Origin: Alphaproteobacteria bacterium
Lineage (GTDB): Bacteria > Pseudomonadota > Alphaproteobacteria > Caulobacterales > Caulobacteraceae
Direction: 5' to 3'
Length of the DNA: 64,000 bases
NCBI GenBank assembly: GCA_018826515.1
Contig: JAHKAM010000003.1
Span: forward strand, 1-64,000
Each line of letters opens with the position of its first letter. Positions within the stretch are counted from its first letter, which is position 1. A program made the translations under genes and the position numbers. Positions 50,915 through 59,289 of this stretch are shown here, one piece after another. Under the pieces are notes generated by a model. That model had not been told where the DNA came from, did not search any database, and was given only the letters and a program-made list of their open reading frames with translations.

Positions 50915-52039
50915 TCACGCCTTGGCGCCCTTGCGGCCCGGCGCATGCGTCGGGTCGTTGAGCGCGCTGTATTCATCAAGCGGCCAGCGCGGCCGCGCGG
51001 CGGCATCGATGTCCGAAACCAGCCCCTTGCGCAGTCGTTCCGCCCCCGCCAGGGCGATCATCGCCGCATTGTCGGTACAGTAGGCCATGGGCGGGGCCAG
51101 AAAGGCGAATCCGTTTTTCTCGGCCGTCGCCTGCAGGGTGGCGCGAACGGTCCGGTTGGCGGCCACGCCGCCGGCCACCACGAACAGGCGGTGCGGATGC
51201 GCTTCCGCATAGGCCTTCAGCGCGCGGTCGGAGCGTTCGCTGAGCTGACGGGCGATGGCGGTCTGGACCGCGTCGGCCAAATCGGCGCGCTGCTGATCGG
51301 TCTCGCAGGCCTGGGCCAGTCGGGCGGCGGCGGTCTTGAGCCCGGAGAAGGAGAAGTCGCAGTCCTTGCGGCCCAGAAGCGCGCGCGGCAGGTCGAAGCG
51401 CGACCCGTCGCCGGTCTCGGCCAGTTTCTCCAACGCCGGGCCGCCCGGATAGCCGAGGCCGAGCGCCTTGGCGATCTTGTCGAAGGCCTCGCCCGCGGCA
51501 TCGTCGATGGTGGTGCCCAGACGGGTCATGTCGCCGACCCCGCGGACCTCCAGCAGCTGGCAATGACCGCCCGAGACGAGCAGCAGCAGGAAGGGATAGG
51601 CCACCGGCCGGCCCAGCCGGGCCGAGACCGCATGGCCCTCCAGATGATTGACGGCGATCAGCGGCAGGCCGCGGGCCAGGGCCACCGCCTTGCCGAAGCT
51701 GAGGCCGACCATGACGCCGCCGACGAGGCCGGGCCCGGCGGTGGCGGCGACGCCGTCGAGACCGTCGTAGCCGAGTCCGGCCTCCTCCATGGCGCGACGG
51801 ACGACGCCGTCGATCATCTCGACATGGCTGCGGGCCGCGATCTCGGGCACCACGCCGCCATAGGCGGCATGATCGTCAATCTGGCTGTGCACCACCGAGG
51901 ACAGCACCGTCGCCTCGCCTTCCGGCGACAGGCGCACCACCGAGGCGGCGGTCTCGTCGCAGCTGGTCTCGAGGCCCAGCACGGTGAGCGGGCCGGTTGC
52001 CCGGCTCCCTTCGCTGCTATAGTCGGCGGGCCTCTCCAT
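50915..52039 (-). CDS. tsaD: tRNA N6-adenosine threonylcarbamoyltransferase TsaD
   Basis: A 374-aa ASKHA-fold protein. Visible are [14 protein letters not shown], the metal-binding [12 protein letters not shown] (HxEGH), [35 protein letters not shown] in parts, [10 protein letters not shown] and [11 protein letters not shown]. It adds threonylcarbamoyl to A37 of ANN-decoding tRNAs. The N-terminus has about 18 residues before the core. It is divergent from hemC with a 58-bp gap, an order common in alphaproteobacteria. Confidence 0.96.
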   Translation of the reverse strand: MERPADYSSEGSRATGPLTVLGLETSCDETAASVVRLSPEGEATVLSSVVHSQIDDHAAYGGVVPEIAARSHVEMIDGVVRRAMEEAGLGYDGLDGVAATAGPGLVGGVMVGLSFGKAVALARGLPLIAVNHLEGHAVSARLGRPVAYPFLLLLVSGGHCQLLEVRGVGDMTRLGTTIDDAAGEAFDKIAKALGLGYPGGPALEKLAETGDGSRFDLPRALLGRKDCDFSFSGLKTAAARLAQACETDQQRADLADAVQTAIARQLSERSDRALKAYAEAHPHRLFVVAGGVAANRTVRATLQATAEKNGFAFLAPPMAYCTDNAAMIALAGAERLRKGLVSDIDAAARPRWPLDEYSALNDPTHAPGRKGAKA

Positions 52040-52066
52040 CGGGTCGAGGTAGCGACCCCGTCCCGC

Positions 52067-52096
52067 TGGCGCAACGACTCATGGCGCAACGACTCT
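52067..52096 (+). repeat. Tandem 15-bp direct repeat at the hemC start
   Basis: TGGCGCAACGACTCA (52067-52081) is followed directly by TGGCGCAACGACTCT (52082-52096). Each copy ends near an ATGG: ATG 52081 and the hemC ATG 52098. The two ATGs are in different frames, so the first would give a short decoy. It is probably a recent duplication of the 5' end of the leader. Confidence 0.8.
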
Positions 52097-52097
52097 C

Positions 52098-53048
52098 ATG
52101 GCCCCTCTCGTCCGCATCGGCACGCGCCGCTCCAAACTGGCCCTGACCCAGTCGGGCATGATGCAGCGCGCCATCGGCCGGGCGCTGGGCGTCGCCGAAG
52201 CGGACATCCTTGAGGCCGTGCCCCTGGTCGAGATCGTCACCACCGGCGACCGGGTCCAGGACCGTCGGCTGATGGAGATCGGCGGCAAGGCCCTGTTCAC
52301 CAAGGAGATCGAGGAGGCGCTGCTCGAGGGCCGCGTCGATGTCGCCGTCCATTCGATGAAGGACGTGCCCGCGGACCAGCCCGACGGGCTGTGCATCGCC
52401 GCCGTCCCGCCGCGCGAGGACGCCCGCGACGCCTTCGTCAGCGAAGCGTTCGCGACATTCGGCGACCTGCCCCATGGCGCGCGACTGGGCACGGCCTCGC
52501 TGCGGCGGCAGGCCCAGGCGCTGGCGCTGCGGCCCGACCTGAACATCGAGATGCTGCGCGGCAATGTCGACACCCGGCTGCGCAAGCTGGCCGAGGGCGA
52601 GTTCGACGCCATCCTGCTGGCGGTCTCGGGCCTGAACCGGCTGGGGTTCGAGGGCGTGATCCGCGAGCGGCTGTCGCTGGACGCCTTCCTGCCGGCGCCG
52701 GGTCAGGGGGCCCTGGCCCTGCAGACCCGGACCGGCGACGCCGACGCCGCCTGGGTCGAGGCTCTCAACGATCCGATGACCGCCCTGGCCGTGGCCGCCG
52801 AACGGGGCGCCATGGTCGCGCTGGAAGGCTCCTGCCGCACCGCCGTCGGCGCCCATGCGGAGATCGCCGCCGGGGCGCTGCGACTGACCACCGAAATGCT
52901 GGCCCCGGACGGCTCGACCCGGTGGAGACGCTCGGGCGAGATCGGCGACGTCGCCGCCGCCGACGCCCTTGACCAGGCCCGCGCCCTTGGCCTGCGGCTG
53001 GGGGCCGAGGTCCATGCCGCGGCCGGCGACCAGCAGGTCGAACCCTGA
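52098..53048 (+). CDS. hemC: Porphobilinogen deaminase (hydroxymethylbilane synthase)
   Basis: A 316-aa enzyme. Visible are RIGTRRSKLALTQS, GGKALFTKEIEEALLEGRVD, AVHSMKDVPADQPDG, RLGTASLRRQAQALALRPD, LRGNVDTRLRKL and the cofactor cysteine in ALEGSCRTAVGAHAEI near residue 250. It assembles hydroxymethylbilane for haem. It is followed by hemD, whose start overlaps its stop, as usual for the hemCD pair. Confidence 0.96.
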   Translation: MAPLVRIGTRRSKLALTQSGMMQRAIGRALGVAEADILEAVPLVEIVTTGDRVQDRRLMEIGGKALFTKEIEEALLEGRVDVAVHSMKDVPADQPDGLCIAAVPPREDARDAFVSEAFATFGDLPHGARLGTASLRRQAQALALRPDLNIEMLRGNVDTRLRKLAEGEFDAILLAVSGLNRLGFEGVIRERLSLDAFLPAPGQGALALQTRTGDADAAWVEALNDPMTALAVAAERGAMVALEGSCRTAVGAHAEIAAGALRLTTEMLAPDGSTRWRRSGEIGDVAAADALDQARALGLRLGAEVHAAAGDQQVEP

Positions 53049-53725
53049 CGGCGATCCGCCGCGTCTGGATCACACGCGCCGAGCCGGGCGCATCGCGCAC
53101 CGCCGACCGGCTGACGGCCCTGGGCTTCGAGCCGATCGTCGCGCCCCTGCTGGCGATCCGGCCGATCCGGCAGCCCGCGCCCGATCTGACAGGCGTCGCC
53201 GGCCTCGCCTTCACCAGCGCCAACGGCGTCGCCGCCTTCGCCGCCCTCACGCCCGACCGGAGCCGGCCTGTGTTCACGGTCGGCGACGCCACCGCCCGGG
53301 CGGCGCGGGCGGCGGGATTCGAGCGGGTGCTGTCGGCGCAGGGCGATCTGGAGCGGCTGGCCGCCCTGCTGGTCACACAAGGGCCGGACGTCGGCCCCCT
53401 GCTGGTCCCCGGCCCCCTCGAACCGGCGGGCGACCTTCCCACCCTGCTGGGGGACCGCGTCGCGGCGAGGGCGCTGCCGGTCTATGAGGCCGTGGAGACC
53501 GGCGCCGCGGCGCCCGACGCCTTTGATGCGGTTCTGGTCCATTCGGCGCGGGCGGGCCGGGCCCTGCGGGGGCTGGGACCCTTCGCGGGCCACGTGGCCA
53601 TCGCCATCTCGGACGCCGCTGCCGAATCCCTCGGCGACCGTCCCGGCCTCGAAATCCGCGTCGCCCCGACGCCCGATGAAACAGCCCTGCTCGCGGCGCT
53701 TGGCAATCCTGTGCGCCGCGTATAA
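53045..53725 (+). CDS. hemD: Uroporphyrinogen-III synthase, with non-standard (CTG) start
   Basis: The frame encodes a 226-aa HemD-like protein: VWITRAEPGASRTADRL at the N-terminus, GLAFTSANGVAAFAAL, VFTVGDATARAARAAGF, YEAVETG and LVHSARAGRALRGL. From the preceding stop in this frame (52970-52972) to GTG 53270 there is no ATG, GTG or TTG; the best start is CTG at 53045, whose last bases overlap the hemC TGA (CTGA). Starting at GTG 53270 would delete the conserved first 75 residues. It cyclises hydroxymethylbilane to uroporphyrinogen III. Confidence 0.85.
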   Translation: MTAIRRVWITRAEPGASRTADRLTALGFEPIVAPLLAIRPIRQPAPDLTGVAGLAFTSANGVAAFAALTPDRSRPVFTVGDATARAARAAGFERVLSAQGDLERLAALLVTQGPDVGPLLVPGPLEPAGDLPTLLGDRVAARALPVYEAVETGAAAPDAFDAVLVHSARAGRALRGLGPFAGHVAIAISDAAAESLGDRPGLEIRVAPTPDETALLAALGNPVRRV

Positions 53726-53767
53726 AGAGCGCCTCTCGCGCGGGGCCCTGTCGCCCGCCGCGCCAAG

Positions 53768-53843
53768 GCCGCCTTAGCTCAGCTGGTAGAGCATCGCATT
53801 CGTAATGCGGGGGTCAGGTGTTCGAGTCACCTAGGCGGCACCA
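53768..53843 (+). tRNA. tRNA-Thr (CGT)
   Basis: Acceptor GCCGCCT (53768-53774) pairs with AGGCGGC (53833-53839). The D-arm GCTC-GAGC, an anticodon stem TCGCA/TGCGG (one G-U) with loop TTCGTAA and anticodon CGT, and T-arm AGGTG-TTCGAGT-CACCT are all intact. Discriminator A, then an encoded CCA (53841-53843). It decodes ACG. It lies about 40 bp after hemD, and its 3' half appears again, mutated, at 53931. Confidence 0.97.
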
Positions 53844-53930
53844 TCACTTCCAGCAGGATCGGGCGGCGAAAGCGGGCGAAAGCACGCAACCCCGTTCCCA
53901 CGCCAGAGCGCCTCTGGCCTCAGCGGGGCC

Positions 53931-53978
53931 TTCGTAATGCGGGGGTCAGGCGTTCGGGTCGCCCTGGCGGCGCCACCA
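53931..53978 (+). pseudogene. Decayed tRNA-Thr 3' half
   Basis: The first 20 bases, TTCGTAATGCGGGGGTCAGG, are identical to the tRNA-Thr anticodon loop through T-stem (53799-53818); the rest has a few substitutions and small insertions but keeps GTTCG, GGCGGC and CACCA. The 5' half of a tRNA is not present, so it cannot be functional. Direct repeats CCACGCCAGAG (53898-53908 and 53976-53986) bracket it. It looks like a duplicated 3' end from a site-specific integration at the tRNA gene. Confidence 0.8.
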
Positions 53979-54104
53979 CGCCAGAGGCCCATTAGCCAGT
54001 ATGGGGACCGGCAAACGGCTGGAAGGCCGTTGGGGCGGGTCCGCGCAACAGGGACGGCGGCGGAGGTTCCCACCGCCGACCGATTGTCGTTCCCCGGGTC
54101 TGAC

Positions 54105-57100
54105 CTAGAACTTCCGGGACAGCATCATGCGCAGGGTGCCTGCGGACTGGTTGCGCGAAAAGCGGGCGCCGAGTTCGCTGGAGACATTCCATCCCTGTCT
54201 GGTCGTGACGTTCAACCCAAGACCTGTGTTGAACTCACTGCGGTCCCACCCCGTCGACTGAACCTGATAGGTCGGTCCCGTGAGCCAGTCCGCGTACTGC
54301 AGGTTCTGGCTTCCGCCGTCCGCAAACTCCCGCCGGTACTCGAAGCGGAAGCTCGGGGCCCAGGTGCTGTCGCGTTCCAGATGGGTCAGGACGTAGCGCA
54401 GGCCGAGCACCCCTTGCAGGGACTCCACATCGCGTTCGGCGTAACTGAGCGCCCACAGCGCCGAACCGGTCTCGGTATAGGCGTCCAATTCAGCGTTCAT
54501 TGTCTCGACCCGGCCGTAGGAGTTGATCCGTCCGCTCGAGAACGCCCGGTCCATACCCATCCCGACGGAGCCGAACATGGCCGAGCCCTCGCGCTGGCCG
54601 GTGACCATGCTGTTGTCGATGCCGACCCGGCGCCGGAGGTCGAACTCCAGGGCGCCGAAGCCCAGCATGGCGTCAAAGTAGACACCGCCCTCAGGCCTCC
54701 AGCTGCCGTAGACCACGCCTGCGAAGTTGGACGAGTCGACACGGGAGTCGTTGCTGCCCACGTCAGCGCGTTCTTCACCGAACCCGCCGCCCATGCCGAA
54801 GTCGAGGGTCGGCGAAATCGGGAAGTCCACGCCCATGCTGATCCCCGACGACTGCATCGAGAATTTCGCCTGGTTGGTCGTCTCGTCACGTTCACCAACG
54901 GTGATCGCGCCGCCGGTCCAGAAGCGTGCCCCGCCAAGAGGCGCGGAGCCAGCGTCACCCGGACCAGCATTCGAGCCGCCAGAGCCCATGCCAGTGGCGT
55001 CGCCCAGACCCGGACCCGAACCGGGGCCGCCGATCGAGCCGTTCGGAGCCGGAGCGAGACCGGCGTTGATCAACATCATGGAGCGCAGCTCTGCACGGTC
55101 AGGATCGACCTGGCCTTGCCCGAATGACTGGCGGCCGCCGATACGGGTCCGCTGGTCCGCTTCCAGACCCCGCTGGGTCAGGCCCGAGTTCATCGTCAGA
55201 CCCATGTTTACGGGCTGATCGCCGGCGCCGGTGTTCAACTGCTCCAGACGACGGCTGAAATTCTCGATCTGGGCGCCGGTGAGGCGGCGGGTCGCAGACG
55301 CCTGGGCGGCGTCCAGCCCACGCACATCCGGATCCTGTGACGGGTCAGGACGGGCAAGGATCGAAAGGCGCAGGACGACCGACCCGGAGTTACCGAACGC
55401 ATCGGTCGCCGTGACGGTGAAGTTGGCGTCTCCCACCTGGTACGAGCTTCCGCTGATATGGCCGGCCGAACTCAGGATGATGCCGGTCGGCAGCGCCCCG
55501 GCAGTCACCGCATAGCTGTAGCTCCCGGCTCCACCCGAGGCGCTGAGCGAGCGGTCGTAGGATACGCCGGCCATGACGTCCGGCAGGGAGGTCGGGGTGA
55601 CCGTAATCGCCGCCGCATTGACCAGGAGGGTCAGATTGACGTCGGAGAAGTAGGGACCGGAACCCGTCGAAGAGTCGGTCACCCGCACCACGATGGGGAA
55701 GCTGCCGACCGCCGTCGGGACGCCTGAAACCACACCCGCCGAAGACAGGGTAATCCCCGCCGGAAGCGGGCCGGTCTGAAGCGTGAAGGTATAGGGACTT
55801 GTTCCGCCCGCACCGACCAACGTCTCGCTGTAGGCAAAGCCACGCTGAGCCGCCGCCAACGTGGCCGTCGCAGTTATGGTCGGAGCCGCGACGATCAGAG
55901 TGAAGGCGTGGGCAGCGGTTACGTCACCCGCTCCGGCGTCTGTGGCCGTTACGGTGAAGTCAAACGACCCGCCCGCCGTCGGGGCGCCGGACAGTTCACC
56001 CGATGAGGACAGGGTGATCCCGGCCGGAAGAGCGCCGGCGGTGACCGCAAAGGTGCAGGGACCGACACAGCCCGTCGCCGAGATCGTGGCGCTGTAGGCT
56101 GATGCGACCACACCGTCCGACAGGGTGGTCGGCGTAACCACCAGCAGCACCACATTGAACGTGATCGTCGCCGTCGTTGACTGATTGCCCGCTGGATCCT
56201 GCGAGGTCACCACGAAGGAGTGCGCGCCGGCGGTCAGTCCGCCTTCAGGGGGAGACGCCTGCGCGCCGTCCAGGGCGCCGGCGTTGCCGCCGGAGATGCT
56301 CCAATTTCCCTGGTTGTCGACGGCGCCGACCCCATAGGTGAGGCTGTCGAGCACGACAGTCATGCGAGAGGCCGGCTCCGCCGTTCCGGTGAAGATCGGG
56401 AAGGCGGTGTTGACGGTGGAGCCTTGCGTCGGACTGGTTACGGTCGGCACGACGGGCGGCACAACATCGAGCTTGAACTCGACCACGGCGGAGGCGTCAG
56501 ACTCATTGCCTGCCTCGTCATGGCTCACGGCGTAGATCGATACAGGCACCTCGCCCACACTCGAGATGCCCAGTTGGGACTGTGCGTTCTGCCCATCGAG
56601 ATCCAGCGTCCAGTTGCCACTCCCATCAGCGCGGGAGCGGCCGATCAGATTGCCTTGCACATTGCTGAGCGCACCTGACGGCGCCGCCGGATTACCCGCT
56701 CCGATGAGGTAGATGTAGACCTCCGAGTCCGGATCCGCCGTGCCCTGAACGAAAGTAACCTTGCGCAGGAGCTGTCCTGAAACGGGGTTGGTGATCACAG
56801 GGGCGTCCGGCGCCACCGTGTCGACCTCAAACGTCCATTCGTCAGTGGATCCCGACAAGCCGCCTGCGTTGGATGCGTAGGCCGAAATCCGATGTTCACC
56901 ATCAGCCAGCGCCGCTGTCGTGAATGAGAATCGCCTCCCCCCCACCGGCATGTTTGCCGGTCCGACCTCGACTCCATCAATCAGGATCATGACGGCGGCG
57001 CTATTGCTGGTCGTGCCGATGAAGGTCGGGGTTGCATCTGAATAGGCGCTTCGCAGTCCTTCAAATTGAGGTTGCGATGGGGCTTCGAGATAGTTGAACT

Positions 57101-58865
57101 CATTGTCAGACCCGGAGACGCTGACCCCGGACGCTGTCTCGACGACCACATAGGCAGGACCGCTTCCGGCCGGAGCCGTGGCGGTGATCTGCGTGACGCT
57201 GTCCACGGTGAAACCGGTCGCCGGAGTGACGCCAAAAAGGACACTCGTGGCGCCGGTGAAATCGGTGCCCGTGAGGGTCACGACGGTGCCGCCCGCGACA
57301 GGTCCCGCAACGGGAGACAGGGATGTCACCACCGGTGCGGACACATAGGTGAAGTCATTGCCCGCGCCAGCAATGGCGCTGGTTCCGCCGGGGGTCGTAA
57401 CGGTTACCTCGACCGTGCCGGCGCCCGCAGGCGCTGTCGCAGACATTTGGGTTGCGCTCAGGACGGTAAAGGCAGAGGCGGCATTGGCGCCGAAGCTGAC
57501 GCCCGTGGCGCCGGTGAAATCAGTGCCGGTCAAGGTCACAACGGTGCTGCCGGCGGCAGGTCCGCTTGCGGGTGACAGAGACGCCACAGTCGGCGCCGCC
57601 ACATAGGTGAAGTCATTGCCGGCGCCAGCAGTGGCGCTGCTGCCGTTGGCGGTGGTGACCGTAACATCGACCGTGCCTGTTCCGGCCGGTGCGGTCGCGG
57701 TGATTTCCGTCGCGCTAACGACCGTAAAGGCGGATGCGGCGGCGCCGCCGAAGGTGACCCCGGTAGCGTCGGTGAAGTCGGCGCCCGTCAAGGTCACAGC
57801 CGTGCCGCCATTCGCAGGTCCGGCGGCGGGCGACAGAGACGTCAGCGTCGGTGCATTCGCGGGGATAAAACCATCGCAAACCAGCGCGCGGATCTGGGCG
57901 ATCTTGGCATAGAAGCGGGCAACCGTGCCGGGAATCTCAGCCTCTTCGTCTGGCGTGAACGGGTTGTCGAAATCCGGGCAAAAAGCCTGCGCAAGCAGTT
58001 GCTTCAGTTCGTCGGAATCGCAGGCGGGCAGATCCGAGGGGGCATCCTGGGCGGCCTTTTGGGCTTCGAATGCGGCCGCGCCATCGACGGCGAGTTTGTC
58101 CTCCGCCACCTCAACCGCTGTTTTCGCATCATTGTAGGCCGCCAAGGCTTCAGGCGACGGGAACCGGGTTTCCGCGAGCAGGCTGGGCGCACCCTGGGCC
58201 ACAGCCCCATTGTAGGTGTTCAACGCCGAGTCGCGGTAGGTCTTGAGTTTGTCCAGAAGCGCGGCCTTCAGAACATCCTTGAGGATCTGATCAAGCCCGA
58301 ACGGGGCGCCTTCGGTGAGCGAAAAGCCGATGCTGCCAGACAGATTGCTGACGTACTCCCCGGCAAAATTGCGAATGGCCGAGTCGGGGTTATTCACCAG
58401 ATCTGCCCAGGTGACCCGCCTTTCAGGCGTGAGCAGGATGAGCCCCCCCTGATAGGCTCGTTCCGTAACGTCCCTTACCACCTCAAGGGCTGTCACATAG
58501 ACGTACCACCGGATGACGTCGTCGGCTGTATAGGTCTTTGTGACGGTGACCGAGGCGTCGAGGTTCGCCTTGGCGACCACCAGGGCGGCCCGCGCGGCGG
58601 TCAGTTCCGCGTCGCTGGCGACCGCCTTCAGTCGGGCAGCCTCATAGGCGACATCGAGAGGATGGGGACCGTAGGGGCGGCCGTTCTCGAGGTTGTCATC
58701 CGCATAGCAGCGAAACGGACCATCGAAGGAGAGGTCTGACCGGCCTCGCGGATCGATTCCCAGCTCTTCGATCCCTGCGAACGCGCTGCCGACCCCCAGG
58801 GCGCTGAACAGGGCGACCAGGCCCAGGAACTTCAGGCCCCGCATACAGGAAATAAATACGCTCAT
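54105..58865 (-). CDS. Giant autotransporter with IPT/TIG and Ig-like domains
   Basis: From ATG 58865 (1586 aa; a TTG/ATG further up would give 1618 aa). Signal peptide (FLGLVALFSALGVGSAFA). N-terminal helical region of about 310 residues; three successive IPT/TIG domains (nt about 57850-57090) that share blocks such as SLSPASGPAAGSTVVTLTG and AGAGNDFTYV; two or three bacterial Ig-like domains (TADPDSEVYIYL, GTAEPASRMTVVLD); three putative-Ig repeats with LPAGITLSSSGELSG-type motifs; then a Gly-rich linker and a C-terminal autotransporter barrel (nt about 54940-54105) ending MLSRKF, with the final Phe of the beta-signal. Likely a surface adhesin. Flanked by tRNA fragments and AT-rich DNA. Confidence 0.92.
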   Translation of the reverse strand: MSVFISCMRGLKFLGLVALFSALGVGSAFAGIEELGIDPRGRSDLSFDGPFRCYADDNLENGRPYGPHPLDVAYEAARLKAVASDAELTAARAALVVAKANLDASVTVTKTYTADDVIRWYVYVTALEVVRDVTERAYQGGLILLTPERRVTWADLVNNPDSAIRNFAGEYVSNLSGSIGFSLTEGAPFGLDQILKDVLKAALLDKLKTYRDSALNTYNGAVAQGAPSLLAETRFPSPEALAAYNDAKTAVEVAEDKLAVDGAAAFEAQKAAQDAPSDLPACDSDELKQLLAQAFCPDFDNPFTPDEEAEIPGTVARFYAKIAQIRALVCDGFIPANAPTLTSLSPAAGPANGGTAVTLTGADFTDATGVTFGGAAASAFTVVSATEITATAPAGTGTVDVTVTTANGSSATAGAGNDFTYVAAPTVASLSPASGPAAGSTVVTLTGTDFTGATGVSFGANAASAFTVLSATQMSATAPAGAGTVEVTVTTPGGTSAIAGAGNDFTYVSAPVVTSLSPVAGPVAGGTVVTLTGTDFTGATSVLFGVTPATGFTVDSVTQITATAPAGSGPAYVVVETASGVSVSGSDNEFNYLEAPSQPQFEGLRSAYSDATPTFIGTTSNSAAVMILIDGVEVGPANMPVGGRRFSFTTAALADGEHRISAYASNAGGLSGSTDEWTFEVDTVAPDAPVITNPVSGQLLRKVTFVQGTADPDSEVYIYLIGAGNPAAPSGALSNVQGNLIGRSRADGSGNWTLDLDGQNAQSQLGISSVGEVPVSIYAVSHDEAGNESDASAVVEFKLDVVPPVVPTVTSPTQGSTVNTAFPIFTGTAEPASRMTVVLDSLTYGVGAVDNQGNWSISGGNAGALDGAQASPPEGGLTAGAHSFVVTSQDPAGNQSTTATITFNVVLLVVTPTTLSDGVVASAYSATISATGCVGPCTFAVTAGALPAGITLSSSGELSGAPTAGGSFDFTVTATDAGAGDVTAAHAFTLIVAAPTITATATLAAAQRGFAYSETLVGAGGTSPYTFTLQTGPLPAGITLSSAGVVSGVPTAVGSFPIVVRVTDSSTGSGPYFSDVNLTLLVNAAAITVTPTSLPDVMAGVSYDRSLSASGGAGSYSYAVTAGALPTGIILSSAGHISGSSYQVGDANFTVTATDAFGNSGSVVLRLSILARPDPSQDPDVRGLDAAQASATRRLTGAQIENFSRRLEQLNTGAGDQPVNMGLTMNSGLTQRGLEADQRTRIGGRQSFGQGQVDPDRAELRSMMLINAGLAPAPNGSIGGPGSGPGLGDATGMGSGGSNAGPGDAGSAPLGGARFWTGGAITVGERDETTNQAKFSMQSSGISMGVDFPISPTLDFGMGGGFGEERADVGSNDSRVDSSNFAGVVYGSWRPEGGVYFDAMLGFGALEFDLRRRVGIDNSMVTGQREGSAMFGSVGMGMDRAFSSGRINSYGRVETMNAELDAYTETGSALWALSYAERDVESLQGVLGLRYVLTHLERDSTWAPSFRFEYRREFADGGSQNLQYADWLTGPTYQVQSTGWDRSEFNTGLGLNVTTRQGWNVSSELGARFSRNQSAGTLRMMLSRKF

Positions 58866-58961
58866 GGACACTACCAAAAACAGGAAGCGCCATACCCCTG
58901 TCACCAAGACAGAAACGCACGCAACAGAAATGCAGAGGCTCACCAAACAGGGCGAAGCCAC

Positions 58962-59289
58962 TTATATATAACATTGTATGCGGAAAATTCATAAGTGACG
59001 ATAGAGATGAATTTATTATTCTGAAAACAGCCCGGCGATTGGCGAGAATTGACTATCTGAGGGTCGATTTAATCTGCTCGATTCCGCCGATTCTTGATGG
59101 TGTTTACGATGGAACATCCAGAGCGACTCCGGGTCGAGGGCCGGCTCTGATCGACGGCGCCGAAGCGCGGGGGTCCGGTGTTCGAACCACCGGGCCGCGC
59201 CACCTGTCCTGGATCCATCAACGACCGACGGTTGATCTGGACGATCCGTCCGGAACCGCCTAGCTAGATCGCAGTAGTCGGAGCGGTGG
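58962..59289. other. AT-rich intergenic region upstream of the autotransporter
   Basis: Bases 58962-59100 are strikingly A/T-rich for this genome (for example TTATATATAACATTG, GAATTTATTATTCTG), unlike the neighbouring DNA. They probably carry the autotransporter promoter. No ORF with coding character was found. A tRNA-like fragment follows at 59165-59204. Confidence 0.7.
59165..59204 (+). repeat. tRNA-like 3' fragment at the far side of the autotransporter gene
   Basis: GCGCGGGGGTCCGGTG followed by TTCGAAC and CACCGG forms a perfect T-arm (CCGGTG/CACCGG), and then GGCCGCGCCACC resembles an acceptor end with CCA-like tail. It has the same order of elements as the tRNA-Thr 3' half (GCGGGGGTC, T-arm, GGC-rich acceptor), but no D-arm or anticodon arm precedes it. 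Together with 53931-53978 it brackets the autotransporter locus. Confidence 0.65.

Noticed and set aside
53931-53978. A second functional tRNA-Thr
   Set aside because: Only the 3' half is present; no acceptor 5' strand or D-arm pairs with it.
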